Assembly (NCBI GenBank): GCA_002069785.1
Contig: MWCA01000007.1
Location: 1 to 64,000, forward strand
DNA from: Lentisphaerae bacterium ADurb.Bin242
GTDB taxonomy: Bacteria; Verrucomicrobiota; Lentisphaeria; Victivallales; UBA1829
DNA: 64,000 nucleotides
Direction of reading: 5' to 3'
In this document: piece by piece, positions 50,617 through 60,800 of the stretch
How the letters are laid out: every line of letters starts with the position of its first letter
Position numbering within the stretch: position 1 is the first letter of the stretch
Translations under genes and position numbers: made by a program
The notes under the pieces: model-generated
Databases searched by the model: none
The model's input: the letters and a program-made list of their open reading frames with translations, nothing else
Told to the model about the DNA's origin: nothing

Positions 50617-51537
50617 TCACTTCAAAACAGAAAGGAGTTCACCGGCGAGGCACAGCGCGGCCTGGGCAATTGCCTCCTTCGCGGCGACTTGATAGGTCAC
50701 CCCCGCGAGCCGTTCCTTTTGAGCGCCGGAAGCCAAAAGTTTCTCTCCCTTCACGGCAATGACCTTCAACTCGATCCGCGCCGCCGCCGAAATGAATTTT
50801 CCGTAGGCGGGAGCCTGTTCGGCGAAGGCTTCTCCGGTGACGGTGAATTCCGCGTCCTGCCGAGAGGGAACGATTTTGAATCCGAGGGCAAGCAGCAATC
50901 TTTCGATTTCCGTCTGGGCCGCCGGATCGGGCGTCGGCAAATTGATGTTCTCGGTGATTTTCACATAAACCGTGCGTTGTCTGCCTTGAACGGTCTGTGC
51001 CAGCGTTTCAGCGACGCTCTTTTGATTCAGCGGCGAAGGCAGCAGGATTTCACCGCGCTTTTCCAGCAGAGCGATGACTTTTTTGCTCAATTCCGGAATC
51101 AATTCCGCCGGAGTGGATTTTCCGCCGGCGCTGGCTCCGACGACCCGGCTGGTCTCCGTGCCGATCACTTTGGCGACGACAAAGGTCTTGTCTCCGGATT
51201 TGAACACCGAACCGGCGATCAGGATTTTCGCACCGACGAGACGCCCCAACTTCACTTGAGAATCTTTATCGACCAGTCCGACGGCGGAAAGATGCAGTTC
51301 CATCAGCGCCTTGTCGAGTTCGGCGCGCTCGACGGTATTGGTTCCGCGTTCCATCAAAGCAACGCTCAGAAGCTCCGCCACGGATTTCCCCGCCGCGTCA
51401 TCCTCGAAAACGCGGCCGCGTCCCTCGAACGGCAGCACCGCCACGGTCGGAATGAATTGAATCGGCTCCGGAACTTCCTCTGCGAACATCCCGGTGAGCA
51501 TACCGCCGCACAACAGCGTAAACAGCATTTTTTTCAT
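50617..51537 (-). CDS. CsgG-like exported protein
   Basis: A 306-aa exported protein with a signal peptide (MKKMLFTLLCGGMLTGMFA) and a CsgG/TolB-N-like domain (residues about 30-170): TVAVLPFEGRG, SVALMERGTNTVERAELDKA, KLGRLVGAKILIAGSVF. CsgG-type proteins act in outer-membrane secretion or sense envelope components. No lipobox cysteine is obvious after the signal. It is the last gene of the sigma/anti-sigma operon, overlapping the previous gene by four bases. Confidence 0.82.
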   Translation of the reverse strand: MKKMLFTLLCGGMLTGMFAEEVPEPIQFIPTVAVLPFEGRGRVFEDDAAGKSVAELLSVALMERGTNTVERAELDKALMELHLSAVGLVDKDSQVKLGRLVGAKILIAGSVFKSGDKTFVVAKVIGTETSRVVGASAGGKSTPAELIPELSKKVIALLEKRGEILLPSPLNQKSVAETLAQTVQGRQRTVYVKITENINLPTPDPAAQTEIERLLLALGFKIVPSRQDAEFTVTGEAFAEQAPAYGKFISAAARIELKVIAVKGEKLLASGAQKERLAGVTYQVAAKEAIAQAALCLAGELLSVLK

Positions 51538-52223
51538 TTTTGTTTTTCCTCCGCGAGTTGTCTGATGAAAAGCACATTGTCTATTTGATCCAAATCGAAT
51601 TCCGGCGTGAATACAACGACTTTTCTTTTTCCATCGCGCAACACAACATAACTAAAAGTGCCGCGCAAATCCAGGACTTGTTCCTTTTTATCATATAAGA
51701 CGCTCAAAGAACCTGGATTCTTAGCGCAATGAAGGGAGATTTCTTTCCTGTTGCCGGCGATATTCAATGGAAAATCGCGTTTGTCAGGAAACAGCAGAAT
51801 CCGTTCATTATTGAATTGATTCGGCCATTGGCTTGTGACCAGTAATGCTCCGGGATGAGCCAATGGAGGCTCCGCAAGCAATCCGACGCCATATCGATGC
51901 AGGGTTGACACTCTTCGGCCAGCCGTGTTGTCCGAGACCATTGTAAGCCCGATCAGCGGTTTGGGAGAATGAAATTTGACTTTCTGTCTTTTCTCACCGC
52001 ACGTCAATACCGCGTCCAGCGTGGAACCGTCTTCCAGAGCCGGAAAATGAATTTTCACGTCTCCATTACCGGAGGACAATATTCTGCCATGTTCAGCGGC
52101 GAGAATCCACGCGCCGTTTCCCGGGAGTGTTTGTTCGCGTCCCGACCAGAGGTCGGTCACATCGTTTTTCTGCGCCAAAAGCAGCAGCGGAAGAAAACAA
52201 AACAGGATGACTTGTTTTCTCAT
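51534..52223 (-). CDS. Exported protein of unknown function
   Basis: A 229-aa protein with a signal peptide (MRKQVILFCFLPLLLLAQ) and a beta-rich remainder (IHFPALEDGSTLDAVLTCGE, EISLHCAKNPGSLSVLYDKK). Residues near 120-160 read RYGVGLLAEPPLAHPGALL and NERILLFPDKRDFPLNIAG. No family recognised. It is flanked on both sides by CsgG-related genes with four-base overlaps, so it probably belongs to the same envelope complex. Confidence 0.75.
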   Translation of the reverse strand: MRKQVILFCFLPLLLLAQKNDVTDLWSGREQTLPGNGAWILAAEHGRILSSGNGDVKIHFPALEDGSTLDAVLTCGEKRQKVKFHSPKPLIGLTMVSDNTAGRRVSTLHRYGVGLLAEPPLAHPGALLVTSQWPNQFNNERILLFPDKRDFPLNIAGNRKEISLHCAKNPGSLSVLYDKKEQVLDLRGTFSYVVLRDGKRKVVVFTPEFDLDQIDNVLFIRQLAEEKQK

Positions 52224-55200
52224 TTTGCCGGCTCCTCTCCCCGTATGACGAACAGCCATTGTTCGTTGATAAACACAACATGATTACCGGCCTTATGCAG
52301 ATTGAAACATGGCGGCAGCAGCAAAACCGGCGATTTTTCCGGATGCTCCAGATTCAGACAAAACGGCCGGGATCCGGCGATGAACAGCCAATTTCTCTGC
52401 CGGAAAAAGTGCTGGTCCGCGTTACGGAACGGGTATTGCGTATCGAAGAAAAGAAATGCATTACTCAGAAGACATTGCGGCATGATTCGCGGTTTGTACG
52501 GGGAAAATCCGAGCAGAAAATTCAGCTTTTCACTGTTCGGTTCCAGACAGCTGAACTGATAAGCCGGATTGGTCGATGTAAAATAGAGCGTACCGTCGAT
52601 GACGGTCGAGCGCACAACAGAGACCGGGAACGACAGCACTTTCTGAAACGAACGCCTTCGCGTGTGGTATTTCCAGACCGCTCTTTCGGAAAAGAACACC
52701 AGTTCATTCTCACCGAACGCCCGCAATCCCGTATAAAGTTCGATCTGCGCCGCGGTGAAATCCAGCGGATTCCGTTTCTCGACACGCTCCGTGCTGAAAA
52801 TGGTTTCCCGTCCGGCGCCGTCAAAATCATAAGAAACAAGAGCGGATGCGCCATGCCGTTTTTCCCGTGTCCGAGTCTCCCCCGCAAAGGCGGCACGCCC
52901 GGAACCCAGCAGATAAATCCGGTTGCCCTGAATCGCCGCGCCGGATGGATGGATTCCGCCGAGCGGATCATCCGCCATCTTCATGCGGTTTTCTTTCCGG
53001 TCGTACATCCGCAGTGTATTGCGGTCGACGACTGCCACAATTTCATCCGATGCTGCGAGATAAACGGATGCCCCGCGTTTGGGATACAACTCCGTATTCA
53101 GCGGAGTCAAAGACTTCAGCTCGCCCAGAATGCGGCATTGATCCGGCAGCGTCACTTCCGCGAGAAAAAAGCGGTTCCCCGCCCGGCGAAGCACGGCAAA
53201 GAGTTTCCCTCCGGAGACATCGGACGCGATGCATTCAACGGTTTCGTTTCCGCTTCCGGTCAACTCCCGCCATGCAATCCGCCGGACTTGCAAATCGCGG
53301 TTCAGCTGGGTGAACAACCGCTGTTTCAACCCAAGGATCGCCGGAGTGTTTCCCGATTCCGAAAAAATGACTTCGCCAAGCTGGGTGAACCAGTCGTTCG
53401 TCTGTTTGGAAAAAACCCGCTGCCTCGCATAGTCTGTCAGAGGGTCCCGGAACGCAATCAGTTTTTCGAGGGTGTTTTCGTCCGTGGAACGGGAGAGGTT
53501 TTCGATCCATTCCCGGATATGGCTGTTTGCGTCCCGGTTCGGATTCAGTTTCCTGGCGCGTTCCCGGATCAGATGGGCGACATTTCGCGGCGTGTTGTCT
53601 CCGGTGTACGCCGTCAGAAAATAAAACGTCCGGTTGTTGATGTTCTGAACCAGGTTTTCCGGCATCAGACGGGTCTGTTCGATTTGCGGCAAGGCTTCCG
53701 GATCGCATTTTGCCAGCTCCTGCAAATAATGGTCGATTTCCGGGATCAGCGCCGCCGGAGTGCGCGGTTTATCCAGAAGCCGCGCCAGAAAACGGATTGC
53801 GATGCATTCGTAACGGAATGCCGTGATTTGCGACTTTTCCAGAAAATCAACGATCGGCAAGGTTTGACGGATATACGGTTCCCACTCTTTCTGCCGGGCG
53901 AGTTCTCCCCGCATCAGGTGTCCATGATATAAAGCGAGTATGGAGTTCACCCGTTCCGCCTGCTCCGGATGCCTGCGGATAAACGCGTCCACCGCCGGAA
54001 AAAATTTCCGGTATTCCTCCAGGTTTTCGTTCAATTCTCCTTCAAGGTCGATCTCCAGCAGAAAAGGTCCGAACCATGTACGCCTGTTATACTGTATCAG
54101 GTCCGCGATGTTCTCCATGCGCTCGGGAAGCGGTGAAGGAAAAACCGTCCTGCGTGCGGTGCTTCGGAAGCGGCGGAAAGTTTTTCCCAGCCGGCACAGT
54201 TCTTTCCGGCCGGAAGCCGTCATATCCTGCAACTGGGCGCGGTTTTTAACCGTAAACGCTTCGCAGAGAGCGGTAAATGCGATGCGCATTCTTTCCGCAT
54301 CGGGATATGCCGCAATATATGCTTCATAATGATTCATCAGCTCTTCCATAGCCCGGATTCGTTCGGAATTCCACGGCATCGATGTACAGAGTTTGGTCCG
54401 GATCTCCAATTCAAGCAAACGGAACGCTCCGTTCTGCGGTTCCAGCGCGAGCGCCGAATGAATCCGGCTCAACGCCTCCCCGCAGCGTCCGTTCCGGAAA
54501 AGCTCCATGCTCTCGCGGGCGAACTGCATCCCCTCGGAGGAACGCTGTTCTTGTACCGGCTCGGTAATTTTTTGGTAAAGTTCTTTTCCGCAAACAATGG
54601 CCTGTTCATCGCATTTGTTAAATACATCGTGGACGTTCACTCTGCCGACGATCCGGCGGTCAAGCGTGAGAATCAAAATCCTGGCATGCGTCTTATCCCC
54701 GGTGCTTCCGGGCTCGAATTCCAGCGTCAGCAGTCTTGCGGACGGGGTGAGCGCAAAGACGGGGCCGGCAAGTTCGCGTTCCGTGTTTACCGCGTCGAGC
54801 CGGGCGCGTTCGAGCATCTGAATTGCGGGAAATTTCATCAACACCTGTTCCAGGTGCATGACGAAATCCTCGATCTTCGGCTTCAACTTCCCCGGCACCC
54901 CCACATCCCGCACCGACACGATCGAGAGATACAAGGGATCTTTCACGGCAAGTTTATTTTTCGCCTTGAGAATTTTTTGCGCGGCATCCTCCGGGGAATC
55001 GTCCCACAGCCGGAATCCGTTTTTCGCATTGAACACCACCAGCCGTTTTTCCGTCAGAACAGCAAAGAGATCGGTATGCGGAAAACAGCGTCTCAGCACT
55101 CCGGCGCTGAAATCGGACGACGACAGGCGCTGTTCCTGCAGCACCTTGTCGATTTCGGCGCGTTCCAGCAGGTCGAATTGGTCATTCGCACTCAATTCCT

Positions 55201-55300
55201 CCATGGTTTTGTCGCAAAGCGGGCGATTGCCCAGCAGCGCCAGCTTCACCGGAGAAGCGGCGGCGGAGAGGCAAAGAAAAAATATCCAGACCCATCTCAT
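52220..55300 (-). CDS. Large exported protein with CsgG-like, TPR-like and propeller-like regions
   Basis: A 1026-aa exported protein (signal peptide MRWVWIFFLCLSAAAS). Near the N-terminus two CsgG-like LLERAEIDKVLQEQ and MLERARLDAVNTE stretches occur (about residues 45-60 and 165-180). Then comes a TPR-like RIHSALALEPQNGAFRLLELE region and a long helical middle. The C-terminal 400 residues look like a beta-propeller (VYLAASDEIVAVVDRNTLRM, AIQGNRIYLLGSGRAAF, ENELVFFSERAVWKYHT). The start at 55300 has GGAGG ten bases upstream. It has no recognised family as a whole. Confidence 0.75.
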   Translation of the reverse strand: MRWVWIFFLCLSAAASPVKLALLGNRPLCDKTMEELSANDQFDLLERAEIDKVLQEQRLSSSDFSAGVLRRCFPHTDLFAVLTEKRLVVFNAKNGFRLWDDSPEDAAQKILKAKNKLAVKDPLYLSIVSVRDVGVPGKLKPKIEDFVMHLEQVLMKFPAIQMLERARLDAVNTERELAGPVFALTPSARLLTLEFEPGSTGDKTHARILILTLDRRIVGRVNVHDVFNKCDEQAIVCGKELYQKITEPVQEQRSSEGMQFARESMELFRNGRCGEALSRIHSALALEPQNGAFRLLELEIRTKLCTSMPWNSERIRAMEELMNHYEAYIAAYPDAERMRIAFTALCEAFTVKNRAQLQDMTASGRKELCRLGKTFRRFRSTARRTVFPSPLPERMENIADLIQYNRRTWFGPFLLEIDLEGELNENLEEYRKFFPAVDAFIRRHPEQAERVNSILALYHGHLMRGELARQKEWEPYIRQTLPIVDFLEKSQITAFRYECIAIRFLARLLDKPRTPAALIPEIDHYLQELAKCDPEALPQIEQTRLMPENLVQNINNRTFYFLTAYTGDNTPRNVAHLIRERARKLNPNRDANSHIREWIENLSRSTDENTLEKLIAFRDPLTDYARQRVFSKQTNDWFTQLGEVIFSESGNTPAILGLKQRLFTQLNRDLQVRRIAWRELTGSGNETVECIASDVSGGKLFAVLRRAGNRFFLAEVTLPDQCRILGELKSLTPLNTELYPKRGASVYLAASDEIVAVVDRNTLRMYDRKENRMKMADDPLGGIHPSGAAIQGNRIYLLGSGRAAFAGETRTREKRHGASALVSYDFDGAGRETIFSTERVEKRNPLDFTAAQIELYTGLRAFGENELVFFSERAVWKYHTRRRSFQKVLSFPVSVVRSTVIDGTLYFTSTNPAYQFSCLEPNSEKLNFLLGFSPYKPRIMPQCLLSNAFLFFDTQYPFRNADQHFFRQRNWLFIAGSRPFCLNLEHPEKSPVLLLPPCFNLHKAGNHVVFINEQWLFVIRGEEPAK

Positions 55301-55869
55301 GACAGCTTGTCCTCCGTATAGTGATTTCGACCCTGTCTGACGACCGGTATCGCGGTACGAATCCGTTTGCCGTCTACGCAAAGTTCCAAATCCAGCACCA
55401 GCGTCGAGGCGTCGAGGCGCGAAACCACCACCGCGCCGGAAAGGGACGGATTTTCCACCGTGATCGAATCGTCGTCGGAACACGCCAGCGCCAATCTTAT
55501 TTTTTTCCTGCCCACATCCAGAATGATGTCAATGAAGTTGTTCGGGCGCTCCAATGAATCCCGTTCCCCGGTAACGAGTTCGTTTTCGAGAAACAGCACC
55601 GCCGCATCGCTGCCGAACAACCGGACCGCCTCCGCCAATTTCGTATCCGTTTGCATGGTATTCCGAAGCGGCAGCATCAATGCCGCCGTCACTCCGGCGA
55701 CGATCAGAAAGCCGGCCGCCCACGCAAGATAGTGGGATTTCCGTTCCGGGCGTTCGGCCACTTTGTTGAAAAAATCGGCGGCGAATTCTTCCGGCGTTTT
55801 GCGAAATTCAACCGAGGCCGATTTCTTCAAATCGAGCAGTTCATCCAGTTGTCTGTCATTCATCTTCAT
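55297..55869 (-). CDS. Putative membrane-bound anti-sigma factor
   Basis: A 190-aa single-pass membrane protein. A short cytoplasmic N-terminal part (residues 1-46, rich in charged helices), one membrane helix (about 48-68) and an exported domain of about 120 residues match the architecture of ECF anti-sigma factors. It overlaps the sigma gene by 14 bp and the large exported protein by four. No conserved anti-sigma zinc motif is visible. Confidence 0.72.
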   Translation of the reverse strand: MKMNDRQLDELLDLKKSASVEFRKTPEEFAADFFNKVAERPERKSHYLAWAAGFLIVAGVTAALMLPLRNTMQTDTKLAEAVRLFGSDAAVLFLENELVTGERDSLERPNNFIDIILDVGRKKIRLALACSDDDSITVENPSLSGAVVVSRLDASTLVLDLELCVDGKRIRTAIPVVRQGRNHYTEDKLS

Positions 55870-56485
55870 TCCTCCGTAACGCTTCTTTCAGGAGTTTTTT
55901 GGCTTTATGGATCCGCTGATAAAGCGTGTTGGCCGAACACCCCAGTTCCCGTGCGGCGCTTTCGCCGTCCAATTCACTCAATACGGCGATATGGATGGTT
56001 TCACGGTAAAGTTCCGGCAAGGCGGCAATCGCGTCATCCAGTCGGCACAATGCCGGATTTTCCGTATCGTCTCCATCTGGACGATACAGCGCGAGTTTCT
56101 TTTGTTCCCGTATTTTTTTGCGGAGCAGATCGTAGCTTTCGGTCACTACGATCCGGGAAATCCAGCCGGACAACGCCGCCGGATCGCTCCGAAAACTTGT
56201 CCGCCGATTCCAGGCCTTGAGTAAAGCGGATTGAACGGCGTCGTCCGCATCGGCGGCGGAATGGACGATTTTTACGGCGATCGCCCGGTACAAACCAAGT
56301 TTGCTTCGAATCAAATCGGCAAAAATATTTATTGATTCCTTGTCCGTCAAAGCCGCCAATCCCCATTGTTTCGATTTTCCTGATAAGACGTTCCGGAAAC
56401 GCGTTTTCTTATTCTGTTTTGCGAGTTTTCCGGAAAACTTATCATAATGTAATATATCTTTTGACAGAAAAGAAAGCAATCCCAT
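55856..56485 (-). CDS. ECF-type RNA polymerase sigma factor
   Basis: A sigma-70-family protein of the ECF class. Region 2 is YRAIAVKIVHSAADADDAVQSALLKAW and region 4 is LDDAIAALPELYRETIHIAVLSELDGESAARELGCSANTLYQRIHKAKKLLKEAL (given here as landmarks AIAALPELYRETI, GESAARELGCSANTL and RIHKAKKLLKEAL). The start is unclear: ATG at 56485 has no SD, and a promoter-like TTGCTT-17-TATATT at 56479-56451 lies downstream of it. TTG at 56350, nine bases after GGGGA, would give a 164-aa protein of normal ECF size. Confidence 0.82.
   Translation of the reverse strand: MGLLSFLSKDILHYDKFSGKLAKQNKKTRFRNVLSGKSKQWGLAALTDKESINIFADLIRSKLGLYRAIAVKIVHSAADADDAVQSALLKAWNRRTSFRSDPAALSGWISRIVVTESYDLLRKKIREQKKLALYRPDGDDTENPALCRLDDAIAALPELYRETIHIAVLSELDGESAARELGCSANTLYQRIHKAKKLLKEALRRNEDE
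56451..56479 (-). promoter_or_regulatory. Putative promoter of the sigma/anti-sigma operon
   Basis: Minus strand TTGCTT (56479-56474), 17-bp spacer, TATATT (56456-56451). If used, the sigma factor must start downstream of the 56485 ATG. Confidence 0.35.
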
Positions 56486-56596
56486 GGGAATCTTATTGAC
56501 TTTAAGACTGCAAATCAATATCACACATGTATCTATGGATTCCGGACTTACGGAAGCAATGAAATCAATGGGAAGGAAGAGGATTTTATCTGGGTT

Positions 56597-56705
56597 GACC
56601 GGTGCGGAACAAATCTCATGAACATGGATGGAGCATTGGAGGGAAGAGAAAAATTCCGGGAAACTTCCTTCCCTGCGTTTATGCGTCACGGAAAGTTTTT
56701 TCAGA
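56597..56705. repeat. 109-bp dispersed repeat, copy B
   Basis: Second copy of the element at 50492-50600, same orientation, 91% identical. It overlaps the stop codon of the FAD-oxidoreductase gene (ends 56701), so both copies lie at the 3' end of a minus-strand gene. Confidence 0.8.
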
Positions 56706-57873
56706 TTTCATCCAGGTGGAGCCTGAAATTCTTCCGGCGGAGTTCCTGCTGGAGTTCTCCGATTTTCAATTCCGAAGGATCACACTGATTCTTTACGGAC
56801 AGCGCCGCGGCCATGCCCGCCGCTTCCCCGGTCATGGCCGCCGAAGGAATGACCCGGAAGACCTCCCAGGCGTCATCAACGGCGCTGATGCAGCGGCCGG
56901 CGGTCAGGACGCCGCGAACTTTTTCCGGCACCAGCGCGCCGTACGGCGTCTCCCAGACCGGACCGGGCTGCCGCCAATCGGGACAAAGCCCGATGGAATC
57001 CTCGAAACGCTGTCCTTCCTGTCCGTTTTTGAGCGTGCATACTCCTTTGGCGGCCGCGACCTTGCGGAATTGCGGCATCGCCGGCAGATGAACCGGGAAA
57101 AGATGGTTTTTGTCACTCCCGGCGGAAGCATAGGCATGGTCGTAGAAGCGCCGGATGTCCTCCCAGGCGTTCCGGGTGAAGGCGGTGACATCCCGGGCGT
57201 TCAGGGCGTCTCCCGCGCGGAACTTCTCCTCCCATGAATTCAGGTAATGAACGTGGAGCGAATCCTTCCAATGATAATGGCTGTTCTCCGGCGAACACTG
57301 GACCAGCCACGGTGTATTGTAGTTGGCTTCCGTGAAGACCTCTCCCCCGGCCCGGCGCACGAGCTGGGCGGACCCGGAGGCGTCCACGAAACATTTCGCC
57401 CCGATCCGGCCCCGGCCGGAGATGTTTTCGACTTCGACCGCGGTCACGGTTCCATCGGAAGAGACCCCGGACGCGCAAACCAGCGTGTCCAGCCAGAGAT
57501 CGACTCCGGCTTCCTTCAAAACACGATCGAGGGACAGCGTGAATCCGGCGGGAGAAAAATAGCACAGATAACGGTCGCCGTCCTCCCGGGAATGCTTTTC
57601 CTGGCCGCCCCATTTTTCCGTAAGGCCGAACGGACTGTATTGGAGGCTGATCTTCAAAAGTTCTTCCGCAAGGCCGAAAATTACCTGGCGCCCTTCGCCG
57701 TCGCAGAGCGGGAGGTAGACGAAGATCAGGCCGGACGTGGCCAGTCCGCCGATCAGATTTTGTTTTTCAATGAGCGCCGCGGAGTATCCCATCCGGGCGG
57801 CGGCGGTCGCCGCGGCAACTCCGGCAATCCCGGCGCCCGCGACGACGATGTCATACTTCTTTGAGAAATCCAT
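56701..57873 (-). CDS. FAD-dependent oxidoreductase
   Basis: A 390-aa flavoprotein of the FAD_oxidored (PF12831-type) group. The FAD loop VVAGAGIAGVAAATAAAR is at the N-terminus, followed by EKQNLIGGLATSG, AKCFVDASGSAQLVRRAG and the C-terminal GVLTAGRCISAVDDAWEVFRVIPSAAMTGEAAG. Enzymes of this type are often adjacent to glycosidases in Lentisphaerota; the substrate is unknown. It lies behind the large secreted protein at 57900 with a 26-bp gap and is probably co-transcribed. Confidence 0.88.
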   Translation of the reverse strand: MDFSKKYDIVVAGAGIAGVAAATAAARMGYSAALIEKQNLIGGLATSGLIFVYLPLCDGEGRQVIFGLAEELLKISLQYSPFGLTEKWGGQEKHSREDGDRYLCYFSPAGFTLSLDRVLKEAGVDLWLDTLVCASGVSSDGTVTAVEVENISGRGRIGAKCFVDASGSAQLVRRAGGEVFTEANYNTPWLVQCSPENSHYHWKDSLHVHYLNSWEEKFRAGDALNARDVTAFTRNAWEDIRRFYDHAYASAGSDKNHLFPVHLPAMPQFRKVAAAKGVCTLKNGQEGQRFEDSIGLCPDWRQPGPVWETPYGALVPEKVRGVLTAGRCISAVDDAWEVFRVIPSAAMTGEAAGMAAALSVKNQCDPSELKIGELQQELRRKNFRLHLDEI

Positions 57874-57899
57874 ACGGTTCCTTGCTATGTGAATCTGTA

Positions 57900-60800
57900 T
57901 TATTTTCCGGTTTCGACACGATATTCGAAACTCTTGGATTGTTTGGGCTGAAGGGTTGACATATCGCTGAGGAACTCGACGGATATGTTTGGTTTGAACG
58001 GCCCGGCGTTCCAGAAGTAGACTCCGGAAAACCCCTTGCCCGGCATAAGGGTCATACTGTCGGTCAGGACTCCGTCGGAGGCAGAATCCCGGAGACTTCC
58101 TCCGTCCCAGATACCGCGTTTGAGCTTTTCCAGAAAGGGAACGTCTTTTCCCTGTTTCAGCAGGACGGTATTTTCGACCGATTCCGGCGTAACGTCGACA
58201 TTGCCGGCTTTCACCCGGAGTCCTTTCATCCCGAAACGGATGCCCGGGCGCGGAAGATTCCCGACGCGGAAACCGAAGACGACCGGCTTGTCCGCCGTGT
58301 TGGTGAAGGAGATGTTGACGAGGACGGCATTCCCTTCCAGAGCGAAGGTCCGTTTGACCTGAAGCCCGTAAAGAGGATTCGGCGCCGGATCGGCCCCTTC
58401 GTAAGGAAGTACCGGCGCGGATGACTCGATGAAAGGAACGCCGTTTCGGATTCCGATACCGCTTGTGCGGAACGGCAGCGCCTGCTGTGTCGGATCGTAG
58501 AAGGAGACCCGGCCCAGGAAACCGCCATTCAGCAGTTCATTGCCCTTTTCATCGCGAAGCGTAATGATTTCTCCGCCGGAAAAGGTATCGATTCCGGCCG
58601 TGACCGTTCCGTTGGAAAGTTTCAAAACAGGAATCTTTTCCGCGGTCGCTCCCCAGAAAATCGAGGACTTTCCCTCTTTGTATTCACGAAAGAGATCATC
58701 CGAAGCCGTTCTCCGGAAGCCTTCGAGTTCTTTCCGCAGAGGTTCCTGATCCGGGAGGACCGCACTGTCGATGGTGACGACGCCGCCCGCGGGGATTTTG
58801 ACCAGAAACGCCTGTTTCAAATCTTTGCCGGAAACCCGGAGGATTACATCCCGTTTCTCATCGTAGTTGAAAAGGGTGAAAAGGATTCTGGAATCCAGGG
58901 CATGAGCAACGCTCCGGATAGAACGGAAGAAGTCCGGAAAATGGATGCGGACCTTTTCACCGGAATCGGTCCGGACTTCTTTCACGATCGTGTTTTCAAA
59001 CGTGAAAGTGAAACGTTCTTCGCAGCGTTTCCCGGAAGTATAGAACTTTTCCGCGCGGGAAATCATGCCGTATCCCCGCAGGAGCTCCTGATAGTATTCC
59101 CCTGTCAGCGCGTTATCCGGCCAGAGACCGAATCCGGCTCCGCCGAGAGCCGCCGCGGCAAGGAGATTCTGGCAAAGCTTCCGGGGGGTGTACTGTTGAT
59201 AATAACGGAGCAGGCGTTCCGCCGGGTCGACCAGCGGGAAATACGGTTTCCGGAAGGACTGAACATTGTATGCCATGTCGTCGAAATACCGGGTGCCGGA
59301 GTAATACGGCATGTGCATGTGTCCGTCGACAACACCGTCGGAAAGCGAGGCATCCACGGCACACCAGAGGGCGACGCGTTCTCCCGAAGCGTGAAGGTTG
59401 TCCGTGCAAAGCCAGAATTCGGTGCCCGGCGCCTCCCGGCGGATGATTCCGGCGATTTTTTCGATGAGCTTCGCATGAAGCCGGACCATGTAGTCGAAAT
59501 AGAGACGCCGGTACTTTGTCTGGATGTCATCGATGGATGGAACCGATGACAGATTCATTTCTTTTGCAAACCGTGTGCGCCCGCCTTTATCCAGTCCGAA
59601 CGGATGGGGTTCGAAGTCCCATACGATTTTTTTCGCCCAGGGGGCCGCGGTTCGCCATTCGCGGATGGCGGCTTTGAGGTAATCTTCGCATTTTTTTTCC
59701 GGATCATCGAGCCAATACCAGGGCGCAATCCTTGGAAGAATTTTTCCTTTGTCATCGACATCCGCCGGAGCGGATTTCAGCAGTGCTGTTCTGTTTCTTC
59801 TGGATTCAGGATAGGGAAACATGAGATCCCCTCCCCCGATCATGACGGCATTGGTATAGGCCTTGTTTTCTTTTTCATAGGCATCGTTGAATTTCCACGG
59901 CTTTTGCGAGAGGGAACTCCAGAACTCCGTGGCTCTTTTTTCCAGTTCAGGAAAAGGGGAATGAACTTCCTGTGGGCGCGCGATGAGAAATCCGAATGAT
60001 TTACAGGGAGCAAAATCCGCTTTTAAGGAAGGCAGGATGCGGATGATCCCCTTTTCTTCCTTCTGAAACTCATCGCCGATCCGGAATGTCCAATAAACGC
60101 TTCCGTTCTTGCCGGTACTGCCCGGCTCGGCCTTGAGGAAAGCCAGCTGGGTATACCAGTTACTGCCGAACCAGAGATGAAAGTATTTTTCAAAGGTAAC
60201 AGTATAACGGCGGTAGGGAATGCCGTCTCGCGATATTTCTTTTTCCGTGCATTTCTGCGCAAGAGGCTCCCATTTTCCGTTCCTGAGGGGAGCCAGGCTC
60301 TCAGAGACGCCGGACAATGTCAAAAACATTGGGACATCCAGTGTGAGAACCGCTTCTTTTCCCGCGTATTTTCCATGGGCTTTGCCGCCGATTTCAAGCA
60401 CGCCCGGCAGGTTTTCGCAGATCCCGAACGGTTCCCCTTTCAGAAAATTCATCGGGAAGAGGTTCATCTGAAAAGAAAGCTGTTTTGCGGACGGTTCTTT
60501 TTTTTTCAGACGGAGTCCGCTGAAATAGAAGGTGCCGATTGCGTCCGTGGACAACTGAAGGGATAGATCCACATTCAGATTGTCCGCAAAATATTTGGAT
60601 GAGAAAGAAAAGGACGCTTTTTTCCAGTCGAATGTGCCGGAAGAATATTTCCAAAGACCATCGATACCGTAATTCAAAATGTTTTTTCCGTTCGAGAGGC
60701 TGACAAAGACTCCGCTGAGTTTTTTGTCGGTCCGGACCACATTCTCGCATTTGAGGTAGAATATGAGTTCATATTCGGCACCGGGTTCCAGCCGGAGATT

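Noticed and set aside
52259..55321. Long plus-strand frames across the exported-protein region
   Set aside because: They are shadows of the 1026-aa minus-strand gene and lack SD sequences and recognisable domains.
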